The notes below the pieces were generated by a model, which saw only the letters and a list, made by a program, of their open reading frames with translations, was not told the DNA's origin and ran no database searches. 64,000 nucleotides of DNA from Gnetum montanum (lineage: Eukaryota > Streptophyta > Gnetopsida > Gnetales > Gnetaceae). Location of the stretch: positions 289,896 through 353,895 of the forward strand of contig MNCI01006539.1 in NCBI GenBank assembly GCA_015680685.1, given 5' to 3'. Shown here piece by piece: positions 34,401 to 45,624 of the stretch (position 1 is its first letter; each line of letters starts with the position of its first letter). The position numbers and the translations under genes are program-made.

Positions 34401-34935
34401 CAAGTGAAACTCACTAATAGAGAAATCATAAGAATCCTAATGTGAACCATGAGTAGATATAAGAAATATTGGAGCACCAAACTCAACAATGCCATTTGGA
34501 CATATTTCTCAATATGGAAACTTTCTATAGGCTACTTCCCTTATGAGCTAGTGTATGGAAAGATACCTAAACTTCCAATTCAAACTGAACTTTGTACACT
34601 CACAACTACGTCTGAACTTTACATAGATATTAACCTAGCACAAAAAGAATGACTAATGACACTCAATGTGCTAGATAAAAGTTTAAGAGTAGTACTAATG
34701 ATGAATTAAGTGCACATGACACACAATAAACAACATCATGATGCAGAGATCAGAAAAGTTACATTTAAACTATGAGATAGGATTCTCTATTAGAATCCCA
34801 TGCATGTGTAGTAATGAACTAAATTCCAAGAATTATGGAAAGGACCTTACATTATCCACTTAACTTTTTCTTCTAGGGCTATGATAATTTATGATCCAAC
34901 AAGCCCGCAAAAGCACATGCTAGTCAACATTTAGA
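31440..34935 (+). pseudogene. Protease and Pol of element C
   Basis: Protease: NDPCKALLNSGFRVNLISQE near 31489-31550, where the catalytic Asp of DSG has become Asn. RT: KEFEKLIKVGFFYP-like start near 32440, VFMDDFPTYS near 32840, GPMILRKGIEVDPEKVRVIQ near 32960. RNase H: HIMIGASNYVLEVVLTQMDD near 33250 and KALMVVMYALEKIRHYVFGY near 33385. Integrase: a decayed core at 34090-34450 and ELVYGKIPKLPIQTEL near 34545. The frame is broken repeatedly by stops and shifts. Confidence 0.82.
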
Positions 34936-36544
34936 AACATAAATCATTTATGGATTTCCAGGAACTAACAATAACACTAACATCTCTAATCAAGGACAAG
35001 CGCAGTTCATTTTCTAAATCTTCTCCTTCCAACTTAGTCATGGGCAAGATATCCACCTACCATAAAACCCTAATGAGGATAAATAAATTTTTTCCCTTTT
35101 GTTTTATAATGTTCTTTATATGTTTTTCATTTTCTTAATATTCTCTTGATTATTTTTATATTTTCCTTTTCATTGTTATTTTATTGTTAATTTTATTCAA
35201 TCTTATTTGAAATATTAGATTTTGTTCCATTGCTACTATGAATTTTAAAAATTATCGAATGCAACTATCAAGGTTATGATTGATTAATAAAAGGCCAAAT
35301 TTGTCCTTGGATTATGATCCCTACTAACAGTCTATTAGTTTTCTAGTGGTATCAGACAGTAAATTCATGATGCCCACCCACTTCATTTGTTTCATGTGAA
35401 GGTTGCATCATGGGAACACAATGTTCTTTCACATTAAAATAAAAGTAACATGTGATCTTGTTACCCAATGAACTAGAAAAGAACCAATTAGGAATGGAAA
35501 AGGATGTGATCTCAAGGGGATTTGATGTGTTCTTGTCTCAACTTCCTTCTTCAGTTTCATGGATCTTCATTGGTATATCATCACTTCTACTATTGACCAT
35601 AAAAAGAAAGCATATCTTTGGATGCCGTGATTCTCATAAAAAAAACAATCAATACCAAGAATTCAAAGCACAACTCTTAGATAATTTCATGGACCACAAG
35701 CACTAGTTATTGGGCTAGAAAGAGATGTTACCCATGCCCAAAGGCACCCCTCTAAGGTTCTACTCACTTCCTTCTTTTCTTGGAGTGATGATTATCCTTT
35801 ATAGTTGTCATGGATCTTGATGGTAGAAGATGAGGAATATGTCAATGTGAGATCATTGTAATTCGAATGGACTTGGTCTACACTTGAAGCATATCAATAT
35901 CAGAACATCTTAATCATAAATTTGACTAATGATATTATGTGACCAAGATGTAGATTATACATTCATCATTCTCTATCTACCATTCATTCACTTCACTTTC
36001 TATCACCTTACTACCTCATATCATGGTGAATTGATAGTTTTGTTGGCTAGTCCACATAATCCTAAGATAGTTCCTCATACAAGTATGGAATTTAACTTAA
36101 AAATAACTATTCATCATCCTAGGTGCCTATAAACTCCTTGTGATGAGGCTATGCAAGGGCATATTAGGCATACACATACATTGGGGTGGATCCACTTGCA
36201 TCACTTTTGCTTTAGCTTAAGTTTAATTCCCTAACCATAGGTGATTGCAAACTCAATCATCTTGATAGCTTAAAATATCTAGTTTTTGCTTTATTTTATT
36301 ATTGGAATATCCACCACCTCTAGGCATGGTGTGAAGACTACATCCTACTTCTATCCATTCTAACAACACTTACCAATTTTATCAAAGTGTTCAGTTTCAT
36401 TGTAAATTAAACTAATTTTTTGTTATCCATGCCACATAGCACTCCAAAGTTAGTTAATTAGTCCTGCACTTTCCAAAATTTTGTAAGAAACTTGATCCTA
36501 TTTTTGTTCACTCAAGGATGAGCTTTTAGTTAGTCATGGAGGTA
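34936..36544 (+). other. Non-coding stretch between pol and 3' LTR of element C
   Basis: Corresponds block by block to the same region of A, D and E (AAAAACAATCAATACCAAGAATTCAAAGCACA-like block near 35640, ATGTTACCCATGCC near 35727). It ends with a purine-rich tract CATGGAGGTA before the LTR. No sustained frame. Confidence 0.65.
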
Positions 36545-37438
36545 TGATAAAATGTCAAATAAGGTAACTATGTCAATGCCTGCCCATCGATGCAGCCTAA
36601 TCAGTGCATCTTAGGATGCATTGATGCATGTACATTGATGTTGATCTAATCATTGCCTATATAAGTGCACACTTGCTGCATTTATGGCATTGTTTGGTTG
36701 ATATATTAGCTAGACTCTTGCTATTTCTTCTTATAAAACTTAGTAAACCTTTTTCTCTGAGTGTCCATCGTGTGGATCAAATTGATTTTATTCAAGTGCC
36801 CACAGTGTGGATGGAATTTTATTCGAGTGCATTTCATACGTAGACACAATTACATGAACAACAATAAAATCAAGATTTTTTCTATCCATTACAACACTAG
36901 GATTAGTTTAACTTTATTTTCTAGCATTTTATTTTGGATGTAATTTACTTTCTTGTCTTTAAGTACTTAATATTTTAGTTCATAATTAACATGAGTATGA
37001 TCACTTTGAGCATAATCTATTAATACTTGGTAATTCCAATAGTGAATATTTGGTATGCCCAACAATAAATAGTTTGTAACCTAGCAATGGTAGTATACAT
37101 TCAGGATGTGTACAAAAAGTGGGAATGGATGCTTTATGTTTAGAATAGTTTAGTTAAGTAATTAGTTAATTTAATAATCAAACCTTTTTTATTTAATCAT
37201 TTTGTAGATGAAGAAAATAATAAAAGTTATAAAAATAATTATCTTACACCTATATCACACTTAACCATACAAATGAGTTAACACAAGTGAGGATTGAGAA
37301 GATAATGATAGTAACTATGTCTTTCACCATCTAAGGATATAGGCTAATTAGGTAAATATAGTACATAGAATTTGACTGAATCACACGTACATGCTAGTGA
37401 TTTGTATGGTTGGGTGTAGGAAATACCACTACTCATCA
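36545..37438 (+). repeat. 3' LTR of element C
   Basis: Starts TGATAAAATGTCAAATAAGG, has the TATA motif GCCTATATAAG (near 36655) and ends CTACTCATCA. It differs from the 5' LTR at many positions and by some indels, so the insertion is old. Confidence 0.88.
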
Positions 37439-37632
37439 TCATGGATAGAATCATGATTGGATCACTTTAGTTTCTCTGCCACACTAGATTAGATTTAGAT
37501 TATCAATATCATACTTATTTAGATTCACACCAAGACAATCTCAAATATAAGCACTTATACATCTCCTTAAGTATGTAAAAGGAACTTGCAACTTTTGTAA
37601 TGAGTTGCATTGTTGGATTATCAACACAACCC
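37439..37632 (+). mobile_element. Ty1/copia element, part 3 (end of RT region)
   Basis: After the target duplication of C the copia reading resumes as DRIMIGSL-stop-FLCHTRLDL, the copia MIGSLLYLxxTRPDI motif, and ends near KGTCNF (compare RYVKGTxNFGI). The next sequence is the 5' LTR of element E. Just beyond the far end of E, at 57229, the sequence reads FGIRFSKG, which would continue the same copia motif. Confidence 0.75.
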
Positions 37633-37883
37633 TGTCAATGAGATCTCATTGATGTGATCCTATCAATGTAGGGTTTGACTCATTGACATGTACCCATCGT
37701 TAGGGCACCCTATTTCTATCTATAAATGTGTGCCTACCTAACACATTTATGGTAATCTTTTCATAGTTGTAGCGAAGTGCTTGCAAATTTTCCATTTGAG
37801 AGTTAGAATATTTTCTGAGTGCCTACAGTAGGAGTCGAAGAGTATATAGATCTCTATTTGAGCACTTCAGTGTGGATGGTAAT
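37633..37883 (+). repeat. 5' LTR of element E, left piece
   Basis: Matches the start of the LTR at 56738-57228 (GTAGGGTTTGACTCATTGAC against GTAGGGTTTGACCCATTAAC) with a TATA motif TCTATAAATGTG (near 37720). It is interrupted after GTAAT by element D. Confidence 0.8.
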
Positions 37884-38636
37884 TGATGGGATATGCGATA
37901 TCGCGGTACGCCGCAAATTCTATAAATAAGAGGCAGCTCTCCCTTCTTTTCCACCTAAGGTCTAGACCGTAGGCAAACTCTGGTAGTTTGATCACTCCAG
38001 AGATAGAATATTTTCCATGTGCCCGCAGTAGGAGCTCCAAAGTGAATGGATCTTTATTCCAGCAAACATTGTACCTAAACACAAGTTTGTGTACAGAAAT
38101 AAAGATGAACTTCTTGGATAAACCTTATAGTAAATGGAATAGGGTAATTAGGACTTTTATTTATTGTTTTCCATTTACATGCTTTATTAGTGATTAAATC
38201 TTTCTCAACCCTTCTCTCCTAGTTAAGTGCCTTAGTTCGATCGCTTCAAGCACGTGCATTACGCATGGTGATCCCAAAAATGATTAGCATTTGGTAGCCA
38301 TGGTTGCATTGGTTCAGGGTGTGAACGGTAAGTGGGAACGGATGCTGACACTGGTAAATTAAGACTTAGTTAGTTTGTTAGAGTTAGTTAGTTAATCTCT
38401 TCAACCCTTCACCTCACTAGCATAGGAGATAAAACAGAAAAATATATAAAAATCATATACCTCAGACTTACTTAACCATACCGTGACAAATACAAGTAAG
38501 TCTAGGAAGATAACGAATGATTAACCTTAAGTGTTCCATGAGGTGTGTAGGCACTTAGTCTGCGGAGTTCGACCAGATCACACATGTTACGCTTGTATTC
38601 GTATGGTTGAGTGTAGGGGTACCTCGCCACTCATCA
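37884..38636 (+). repeat. 5' LTR of element D
   Basis: Starts TGATGGGATATGCGATATCG, has TATA motif TCTATAAATAAGAGG (37918-37932) and ends CGCCACTCATCA. Length is 753 bp. It closely matches 44067-44906 apart from an 86-bp-scale difference in the ATATCG array at its start. Confidence 0.92.
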
Positions 38637-38637
38637 T

Positions 38638-38655
38638 TGGCATCGTTGCTGGGGA
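38638..38655 (+). other. Primer-binding site of element D (tRNA-Asp type)
   Basis: TGGCATCGTTGCTGGGGA, one base after the LTR, differs at three positions from the complement of the plant tRNA-Asp 3' end (TGGCGCCGTTGCCGGGGA). It is the best-preserved PBS in the window. Confidence 0.85.
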
Positions 38656-38777
38656 CTAGGTGTTTGTGCGCTAAGTAGAACATAGGATATTACTCACATT
38701 GTTGGGAGCTTAAACGAACCTTAGGGTTAATTAACAGAAAATTATATAACAGTAAATAGCACATCGAGTAAGACATA

Positions 38778-41340
38778 ATGTCTTCTTCTTCTTCTTACAA
38801 GAGCACTTCACCTAGGGATAATACAGAAAACAGTTAGCAATCAAAAACACATAACCTAAAGCAGCCAGTTCCTCAACAATATAGGTTGACATATACTCAT
38901 CCTGATGAGTATATACCTAATTTTACTTTTATCCTTCATCAAGATGAACAGATGCATTGGAGAGACTTGCAAGGTAACATAGTGTTACCTCTGGATCGTG
39001 CAGTCCCCAACATGCTCCTCTGTGCCTTGGCACAGATCGACATGACTTAGCTCTATGCTGAATATGTTGTGGAAAATTTTGACATGAGGGATTACCATCC
39101 CATAGCTTTACAACATATGAGGGACTCAAGGCAGGAGAGCCAACATACACTGTTGAAGTGCAAGGAGGTCCAGCATGTCCTAAGTGAAATCAGAGATGGT
39201 GAACCACTTATAACTAGTTCTTTATTAAAGGATGTTCCCGCTCCTAACGAAAGTGAGGAGGTGGGGTATCAGAACCTATGCTCCACAATACATAACCCTA
39301 GTTCTGATCCCCGTGAATACCAACTGTTCACAGAGGGAATAACAACACATGACAAGGACATGCACTTAGATTGTCATCACGATTGGGGCTGAAGCCATAG
39401 AAGAGAAGGCAAGAAGCATCATCATGGTGATGGTTCTCCTTCTTCTTTTCCTTCATCACATCACTCACCCTCTCCTTCCACATCAAGGTGCAATCATCAA
39501 GAGCATAACAGTGAGGATAGAGGTAGGCAAAATGAGAGACCTCAATGAGAGAGTCGAGAGCGAGGACAAGGGCATGAACGAAGGAAAAGTAGGGAACAAC
39601 GAAGACATCATAGATGTCATGAAAGAGATGATCATGAAGAACCCCTACTGGCCACCCAAAGCATGCTAAACATAATAGAGGCTATAAGAATCCCAACAAG
39701 GCATTTAAAAGATAGTCGAATCAAATGCTTAGACATGAACAACATCCCATGATTTGGGGGGGGATACAACGCAGATCCGCAAAATCATTTACAGGCATTC
39801 CACGATGCCTGTGCCTTTCAAAACATAGAAAATGAGTGGCAAAAACTAAAGTTGTTTCCCAGGACACTCATCAAGGAAGCAGAGAGTTGGTACCAGTCCT
39901 TAGAACTGGAAACCATCAGGAGGTGGAATACGATGTTAGAACTCTTCAACGATAAGTATCAAACGTACTCTAAAGTGTCTAATTTGCATAAGCAGATCTA
40001 AGGATGGAAGCAAGGTACTCATGAACCCTTGGATGCTACCATGGGCCACTACTACGCATTGTTACATCATTGCTTGGGCGATGGTTACACACAACGGGAT
40101 TAACTTCGCCATCTCATAGATGGGCTAAGGTATGAAACTAGGAGAACCCTTGGGACTTATGCCCAAGGGAGACTATCAGAACTTAGATCCCATGAAATTC
40201 ATAGATTGTTGGAACAAGTAGCCAAAGCAGAAGAGGAGCTACGAAAAAGAGAAAGTGCAGAAGAATATAAACGTGATCCCTCTCTTCACAAGAAGGGAGT
40301 GAGATTTTGCAATGAGGAGGATGAGTCACCAATCGAAGAGTTGGTGAATAGAAAAACCTTGCCACTTCAAAAGCTAACAACAGAAGTAGCGGCTAAGGTA
40401 GAAGAAGTATGGAGCTCCTTAGATAGTAAAATTGAAACTATCCTTAAGATTGTAGAGGATTTTAAGGAGAAACGAAGTAGTGATAAGGACAAGAAAAAGT
40501 GGAGAGATGCAGGCCCAGCATGTGACAAGGGTAAGGAAAAAATGAACATCTCCGATGAGGTTGTGGATTCGGACACAGATGATGACGGTGGATGTGAGAT
40601 CTACCACTATGACCAGCCTAAGGGATGTTGTCCAATCATCTCACATCTACAAGAGTCTGGGGGTGTATGCACTCAACTTGAGACTCAACAGACGACAGAC
40701 GCCCCATGAGTTACCTTATCCTCAAGGTAACCCAAGACAGTTCCACCAACTGTTGATGTACTATCCAAGTGGAACTCCACCACAATCCATCGGACAACAT
40801 CAGCAGTGGCAATACCCACAGTCATGGGAGATGCCACCGCCTAAACATCAATACCCTTACTAGCAGCTTGACCCTTATGGATACTACGTGCAGCATCTGA
40901 TTTCTCCAAGTGACTCCATGGGTCACACAACTCCGCAATGTTACTACTAAGTTTAGGAGTACTTTAGAAGGACTCCTTCTCCTTCGGGATACGCTCCATA
41001 CCCATACCATCCTCCTACTCCATTTGCACCTCTTCCATCGATAGTTCCCATACCTCCTGCTCCAACAAAGCAAGGGGAACTCCCTACTCAATTGCAGCAA
41101 CGCAACACTACGAGAGCCGTAAACATCCAACCTGCTACTGGTTTTGACAACTGTAAAAAGAAAAGACCTTTCTTCAGAACCAAAAGCCTANTCCTAGACA
41201 AGCTATCACAACAACAAGTGGTTGAGTCTGCAATCACTCCTCCGACACACAAGGCTTCGGAGCTTCCTTCGATCCAAAATCAGAGCTTAACGCATACGAT
41301 TATGTTAACACATACCGTAACCGACTAGATCAAGGTAGGC
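38778..41340 (+). pseudogene. Gag of element D
   Basis: ATG at 38778 begins MSSSSSYKSTSPRDN and continues with HPDEYIPNFTFILHQDEQMH; the first stops come early (near 38835 and 39045). The capsid-type domain (retrotransposon Gag) lies at about 39660-40200 with FGGGYNADPQNHLQAFHDAC, IKEAESWYQSLELETIRRWN and LFNDKYQ. A Glu/Lys-rich coiled-coil-like part (40206-40560) and an acidic SDTDDDGGCE segment follow, then the Pro/Gln-rich tail. Gag forms the particle that packages element RNA. The 167-codon open stretch at 40206-40709 is the longest intact piece. Base 41191 is an undetermined N. Confidence 0.82.
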
Positions 41341-42003
41341 CACCTTCCCAAGAAACTATCTGATCCCGGGAGTCCCTTAATCTATCTTCAAGTCTCCGAA
41401 AATGAACCACATAAGGCTCTTCTTGACTCAGGTTCCGGAGTCAACTTAATTTCATGAGAGATGTATCAAGCCTGGAACCTACCCCAACTTAAGAAGAGCA
41501 ATATTCAACTAAAGCTGGCAAACCAATCCATCATCATTCCCTTAGGATTGGTGGAGAACATTCTTACCACTGTGTGTGGTTGGTCTTACCCAGCTGATTT
41601 CCTGGTGATTGAAGTTAACAATGACAAAGGGGACTTTCCAATTATAATGGGAAGGGCATGGCCGAGTATAGTAGACGCATGCCTAGGAATTCATGATCTT
41701 TCCTTGGAAATCTCTAAGGTAAACATTTATGGAAAGATCGAGAAGAGGAAAGTTCCATGCATCACATACAGTGATTCATTGGGTGATGACATGGAGGAAC
41801 GCACAACATCTCTTCCATGCAACAGGTGTGCCCTTGAAACTTTGAAACAAAGATGCATGTATGTAGTAACCACACAACAAGTAGTAGACACCCCGTGGTT
41901 GATAGCTACTAGAAAAAGTAACCCAATATGCATGGAACGAACTAAGGAAACAACTCATGCTCATAACGAAGGCATAGATACATTGGAATATGAGTGTCGC
42001 TGA
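41341..42003 (+). pseudogene. Aspartic protease of element D
   Basis: Reads HKALLDSGSGVNLIS with the catalytic DSG triad intact, then a TGA codon (41456-41458) where a codon for Arg or Gln stands in relatives. An open 180-codon stretch follows (41461-42003) with the flap segment GLVENILTTVCGWSYPADFL and the motif FPIIMGRAWPSIVDACLGIH. It is the best-preserved protease in the window. Just after the stop, near 42069, the element is deleted through to the post-integrase region. Confidence 0.85.
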
Positions 42004-42268
42004 CTTCCACCCCTTAATCTAAGAACATTAGTTGGGAGAAGTTGGGCACTTCTATGAAATTCAAATAGGCGCTCATTATTTCGAATCTCTCCCTTTCCAT
42101 TCAGTCATGGGGGAGATAGCCACCTATGCTGATCATTTGGGGCCCTTAGTTCTTTTTACGTTTTTGTTTTGCACATTTTTATTTTACATATTTTTGTCTT
42201 ACACATTTTTGTTTTACAAATTTCTTTAACTTTTCTTGTTTTTGTTTTACAACATCGTTAGACTTTTC

Positions 42269-42305
<37 letters not shown>

Positions 42306-42762
42306 TGATCCAACTTGTAAGTTTGTCACCCAATAAGTGTTCTTCATGATGGTATGAATTGTTTTCATGTTGATTGCTAATGTTCGATTTTTACCTTTAA
42401 TTCACGATGTTGCTACTAAGGTATGTTTCTTTTGATATGGTAGGTAATGAGTTCACTTCATCCATACATCCATGGATTTCTATGGTCTCTCTCAGCTTGG
42501 AAATGTACGGTCTCCTTCTAATAAGAACTCTAACGAATCGGTGGCTAGGAATTTCTCAAACTAAGGAAGGACTCAAGGATTGAAAAGGGTGTGACTTCAA
42601 GGGAACTTGATGCATTTGTGTTGGCCATTCTCTTGGGTGCTTGGATGTTTTCTTCTTGATTTTTCTTACCGTTTCGACATTACCCACTCATCGGGAAGCT
42701 GAGAAAATAAAAATAACAAAGTCTTTGCATGGTGTGGTTCTCATGCATAAACACATAAAACA

Positions 42763-42794
<32 letters not shown>

Positions 42795-44066
42795 GAAAAG
42801 AAAAGTGAGAATTCAAAGCACACCCCTTAGATGAAATAATTCCTTAGGCTACAAGCACTAGTTATAAAACTAAAAATGTTCCCTCTAACTAAGGCCCTTC
42901 TCGCTTCCCATTCTCTCCTTGTTTTGTTGGAATGGTGGTGGTTCTTGGGGGAAGTCATTCTTGTTACTTCAAGAGGATGGATTGACCGAATGCAGTAATG
43001 TGAAGTCACTGAAAGTGGTTTGTTTGAGGCCGGACTTGGAATGGGGCTTGATAAGTCACATTAATCATGCAACACACAAGGGGCTATACACCACCTTGCT
43101 CTTGGGATTCCATTCCATTCTATTCTCTCCATCCTTCTCTCCCTTCTTCACCTCATTGCCGGTTGTACCATTAGTGTACATATTTTGGTTGACGCATTGT
43201 TTTCTTTTTGGTAAATTCTTGCGGTTAAGACTTTAACTCTTGTTCCAAATGACATTCCCAGAGCCTACGGACTCTTTGAATGTGGGTTTGTCAGGGCATT
43301 AAGGGCATGAGCCTACTTTGGGGAGGACCCACTGACATTTCTTTTTGGTGCACCAGTTGAATTCTTTTCCCTAACATTTTTGCAATCTCTTTTCTTTTGT
43401 TCATTTCCATCTTGACATCCATTTCATCGATGTTGTCGTTGTCTCTTTTTATCCATCTTTCTTATTCTTTTTCTTTCTCCATTCTATCGCTATTAGAGGT
43501 TCATGATTAGTCATGGGGGTACAGGGCCTGATTTTTTCAATTTTCTCCTAACCCCTACACCTTCGATAGTCACCAATACTATATCTCTAGATCTGCAATC
43601 AGCCATACCACAACCTAAGCCAACAGACCTTTCACCATAACAAGGTATGAACTGCATTGAAATTCATCTACCCTTGCTAATATAAGACTGTGTTGTGTGT
43701 GTAGATGGCAATCATACAACAACAGATTGGATCTGGAGGGAACACTTGGTATGGAGTGGTGCTGAAGCAGCTATGTAAGGAGCAAGATCGATAGCGCGCT
43801 TACAGATGGACAATGAAAGGTGCAATCTTGGCATTGGTAGCAGCAAAAATTCATTTTCTCTCTCTTTCTCAGCTGCCAAATGAGGCCTGATGTCAATGTA
43901 ATAAGGTGTTCACTCTTGTTGTCATGAACACCAGTTGTCTCTTTTCTTGTAATGATGATCTGTTCATAAGTCATCCCATTAGTTTCATTTTGAGTCAATA
44001 ATCCCATACCTTCTTAATATTATTGTAAGGAACTTGAGGACAATTTTTTATTCATTCATGGGGGTA
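42004..44066 (+). other. Deletion junction and non-coding 3' part of element D
   Basis: The sequence up to about 42068 aligns with A just before RT (A near 1605). From about 42070 it aligns with A near 4468, after integrase. The remaining 2 kb matches the non-coding block of A, including the GAATTCAAAGCACACCCC block (42810) and the final CATGGGGGTA tract (44058-44066). No coding frame. Confidence 0.8.
42274..42303. repeat. (TG)15 microsatellite
   Basis: Thirty bases of perfect TG dinucleotide repeat inside the non-coding part of element D. The equivalent site of A (near 4665) has only TTTTTTTGTGTGA, so the expansion is specific to D. Confidence 0.95.
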
Positions 44067-44906
44067 TGATGGGATGTGATATCACATGGGCCACAATATC
44101 GCGGCCACCGCTATATCGTGGCCACCGCGATATAGCATCCCACGCGATATCGCATCGTCCCCTGCGATATTGTGATACGCCGTAAATTCTATAAATAAGA
44201 GGCAGATCTCCCTTCTTTTCCACCCAAGGTCTAGACTGTAGGAAAACTCTAGCAGTTTGATCACTCCAGAGATAGAATATTTTCCATGTGCTCGCAATAG
44301 GAGCTCCAAAGTGAACGGATCTTTATTCGAGCAAACATTGTACCTGAACACAAGTTTGTGTATAGCAATAATGACAAACTTCTTGGATAAACCTTGTAGT
44401 GCATGGAATAGGCTAATTAGGACTTTTATTTATTGTTTTCCATTTACATGCTTTATTAGTGATTAAATATTTCTCAATCCTTCTCTCCTAGTTAAGTGCC
44501 TCAATACGACCTCTTTGAGCACGTGCGTTACGCGTGGTGATCCCAGCAACGATTAGCGTTTGGTAGCCACGGTTGCATCAATTCAGGGTGTGAACGGTAA
44601 GTGGGAATGGATGTTGATGCTAGGTAAATTAAGACTTAGTTAGTTAGTTAGAGTTAGTTAGTTAATCTCTTCAACCCTTCACCTCACTAGCATAAGAGAT
44701 AAAACAGAAAAACATATAAAAATCATATACCTCGGACTTACTTAACCATACTCTGAAAAATACAAGTAAGTTTGGGAAGACAACGAATGATTAACCTTAA
44801 GTGTTCCATGAGGCGTGTAGGCACTTAGTTTGTGGAGTTCGACTGGATCGCGCGTGTTACGCTCGTATTCGTATGGTTGAGTGTAGGGGTATCTCGCCAC
44901 TCATCA
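44067..44906 (+). repeat. 3' LTR of element D
   Basis: Starts TGATGGGATGTGATATCAC right after the purine tract, ends TCGCCACTCATCA and is followed by the GTAAT target duplication. Length is 840 bp. TATA motif TCTATAAATAAGAGG at about 44190. Compared with the 5' LTR it has a longer ATATCG array. Confidence 0.92.
44074..44181. promoter_or_regulatory. ATATCG minisatellite and palindromes upstream of the LTR TATA box
   Basis: A 14-bp perfect palindrome ATGTGATATCACAT (44074-44087) is followed by units of 17, 17, 17 and 20 bp, each starting ATAT: 44096-44112, 44113-44129, 44130-44146 and 44147-44166, then a fifth partial unit. A second palindrome, GCGATATCGC, is at 44144-44153. The array ends just upstream of the TATA motif. 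Position suggests a U3 promoter element, but no binding factor can be named. Confidence 0.7.
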
Positions 44907-45472
44907 GTAATAAAGATGAGGTTTTCTAATAAATCTTGTAGCACTTGGGACTAGATTAATTATTTACTTATGCATTTTATATTCAAGTAATTTACTTTAA
45001 AGTTTTTAATTAATTAATTAATATCAATTAAATAGAAAACATATGTACAATCACTTCAAGCATATGTTTAATGCTTAGTAATCCTAATAACACTTAGCGT
45101 TTGGTAACCCAGTAGTACTATACATGTTCAAGATGTGTACGACAAGTGGGAATGGATGCTTATGTTAGGATTAGTTAAGTGATAGCTAGTTATTAGATTA
45201 GTTAAATATTAAATTACCTTATTATTTATCCTTATTCATTAAGTGACTTAATTCATAAAAAATAAAAATAACAAAAATCATATGCCTTAGTTACACTTAA
45301 CCATACACTTGCACTTCACAAGTGGAACTCGGAAGACAATAATTGCAATAGTTAGATTCACCTCCTAGAACCATTGTACGTAGAAACCTAAGGTCTTTGG
45401 AATTTGACTAGATCATTGAGTGAACACTAGTGATTCGTATGATTAGGCATAGGGTATATTTGTTACTCATCG
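44907..45472 (+). repeat. 5' LTR of element E, right piece
   Basis: Resumes with the second GTAAT copy and AAAGATGAGG, matching the 3' LTR of E near 56997. It ends GTTACTCATCG, where other LTRs end CATCA. It contains about 333 bp (roughly 44930-45270) that the 3' LTR lacks. Confidence 0.85.
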
Positions 45473-45473
45473 T

Positions 45474-45491
45474 TGGCACTGTTGTCAAGGA
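45474..45491 (+). other. Primer-binding site of element E (tRNA-Asp type)
   Basis: TGGCACTGTTGTCAAGGA, directly after the 5' LTR, is a diverged form of the tRNA-Asp complement seen also in C and D. Confidence 0.75.
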
Positions 45492-45624
45492 CTTTAGTTA
45501 GCTATGTGCGCTATTTAGGACTTAGTGAAAATTAGTTAACATCATTAGATTAAACCTTAAATTCATAATCACTCTAATAATAATACTTGTAAAAAGCACA
45601 TTGGTATTTTTCTTTTAATCCAAA

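Larger units (their letters stand above)
28498..37438 (+). mobile_element. Ty3/gypsy retrotransposon C (Athila/Tat type), both LTRs present
   Basis: 8.94 kb between two LTRs of 862 and 894 bp. The flanking 5-mers are CCATG (28493-28497) and TCATG (37439-37443), a target duplication with one later change. The PBS, gag, protease, RT, RNase H and integrase are recognisable but heavily interrupted. It is inserted in the copia element: copia frames on both sides (LIDETM before, MIGSL after) continue across it. Confidence 0.9.
37884..44906 (+). mobile_element. Non-autonomous gypsy element D (Gag and protease only), complete with target duplication
   Basis: 7,023 bp flanked by a perfect 5-bp target duplication GTAAT (37879-37883 and 44907-44911). 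It has both LTRs, a tRNA-Asp-type PBS, gag and protease. After the protease the sequence jumps at about 42069 to the block that follows integrase in element A. Relative to A it lacks about 2.9 kb covering RT, RNase H and integrase. It is the youngest insertion in the nest and the least decayed, so it was probably moved by enzymes of a full-length relative. Confidence 0.9.

Noticed and set aside
37633-37883. A separate solo LTR left of element D
   Set aside because: It joins precisely, across the GTAAT duplication, with 44912-45472 to form one LTR of element E.
44096-44166. CRISPR-like array
   Set aside because: Units are directly adjacent with no spacers, lie inside an LTR, and the genome is a plant.
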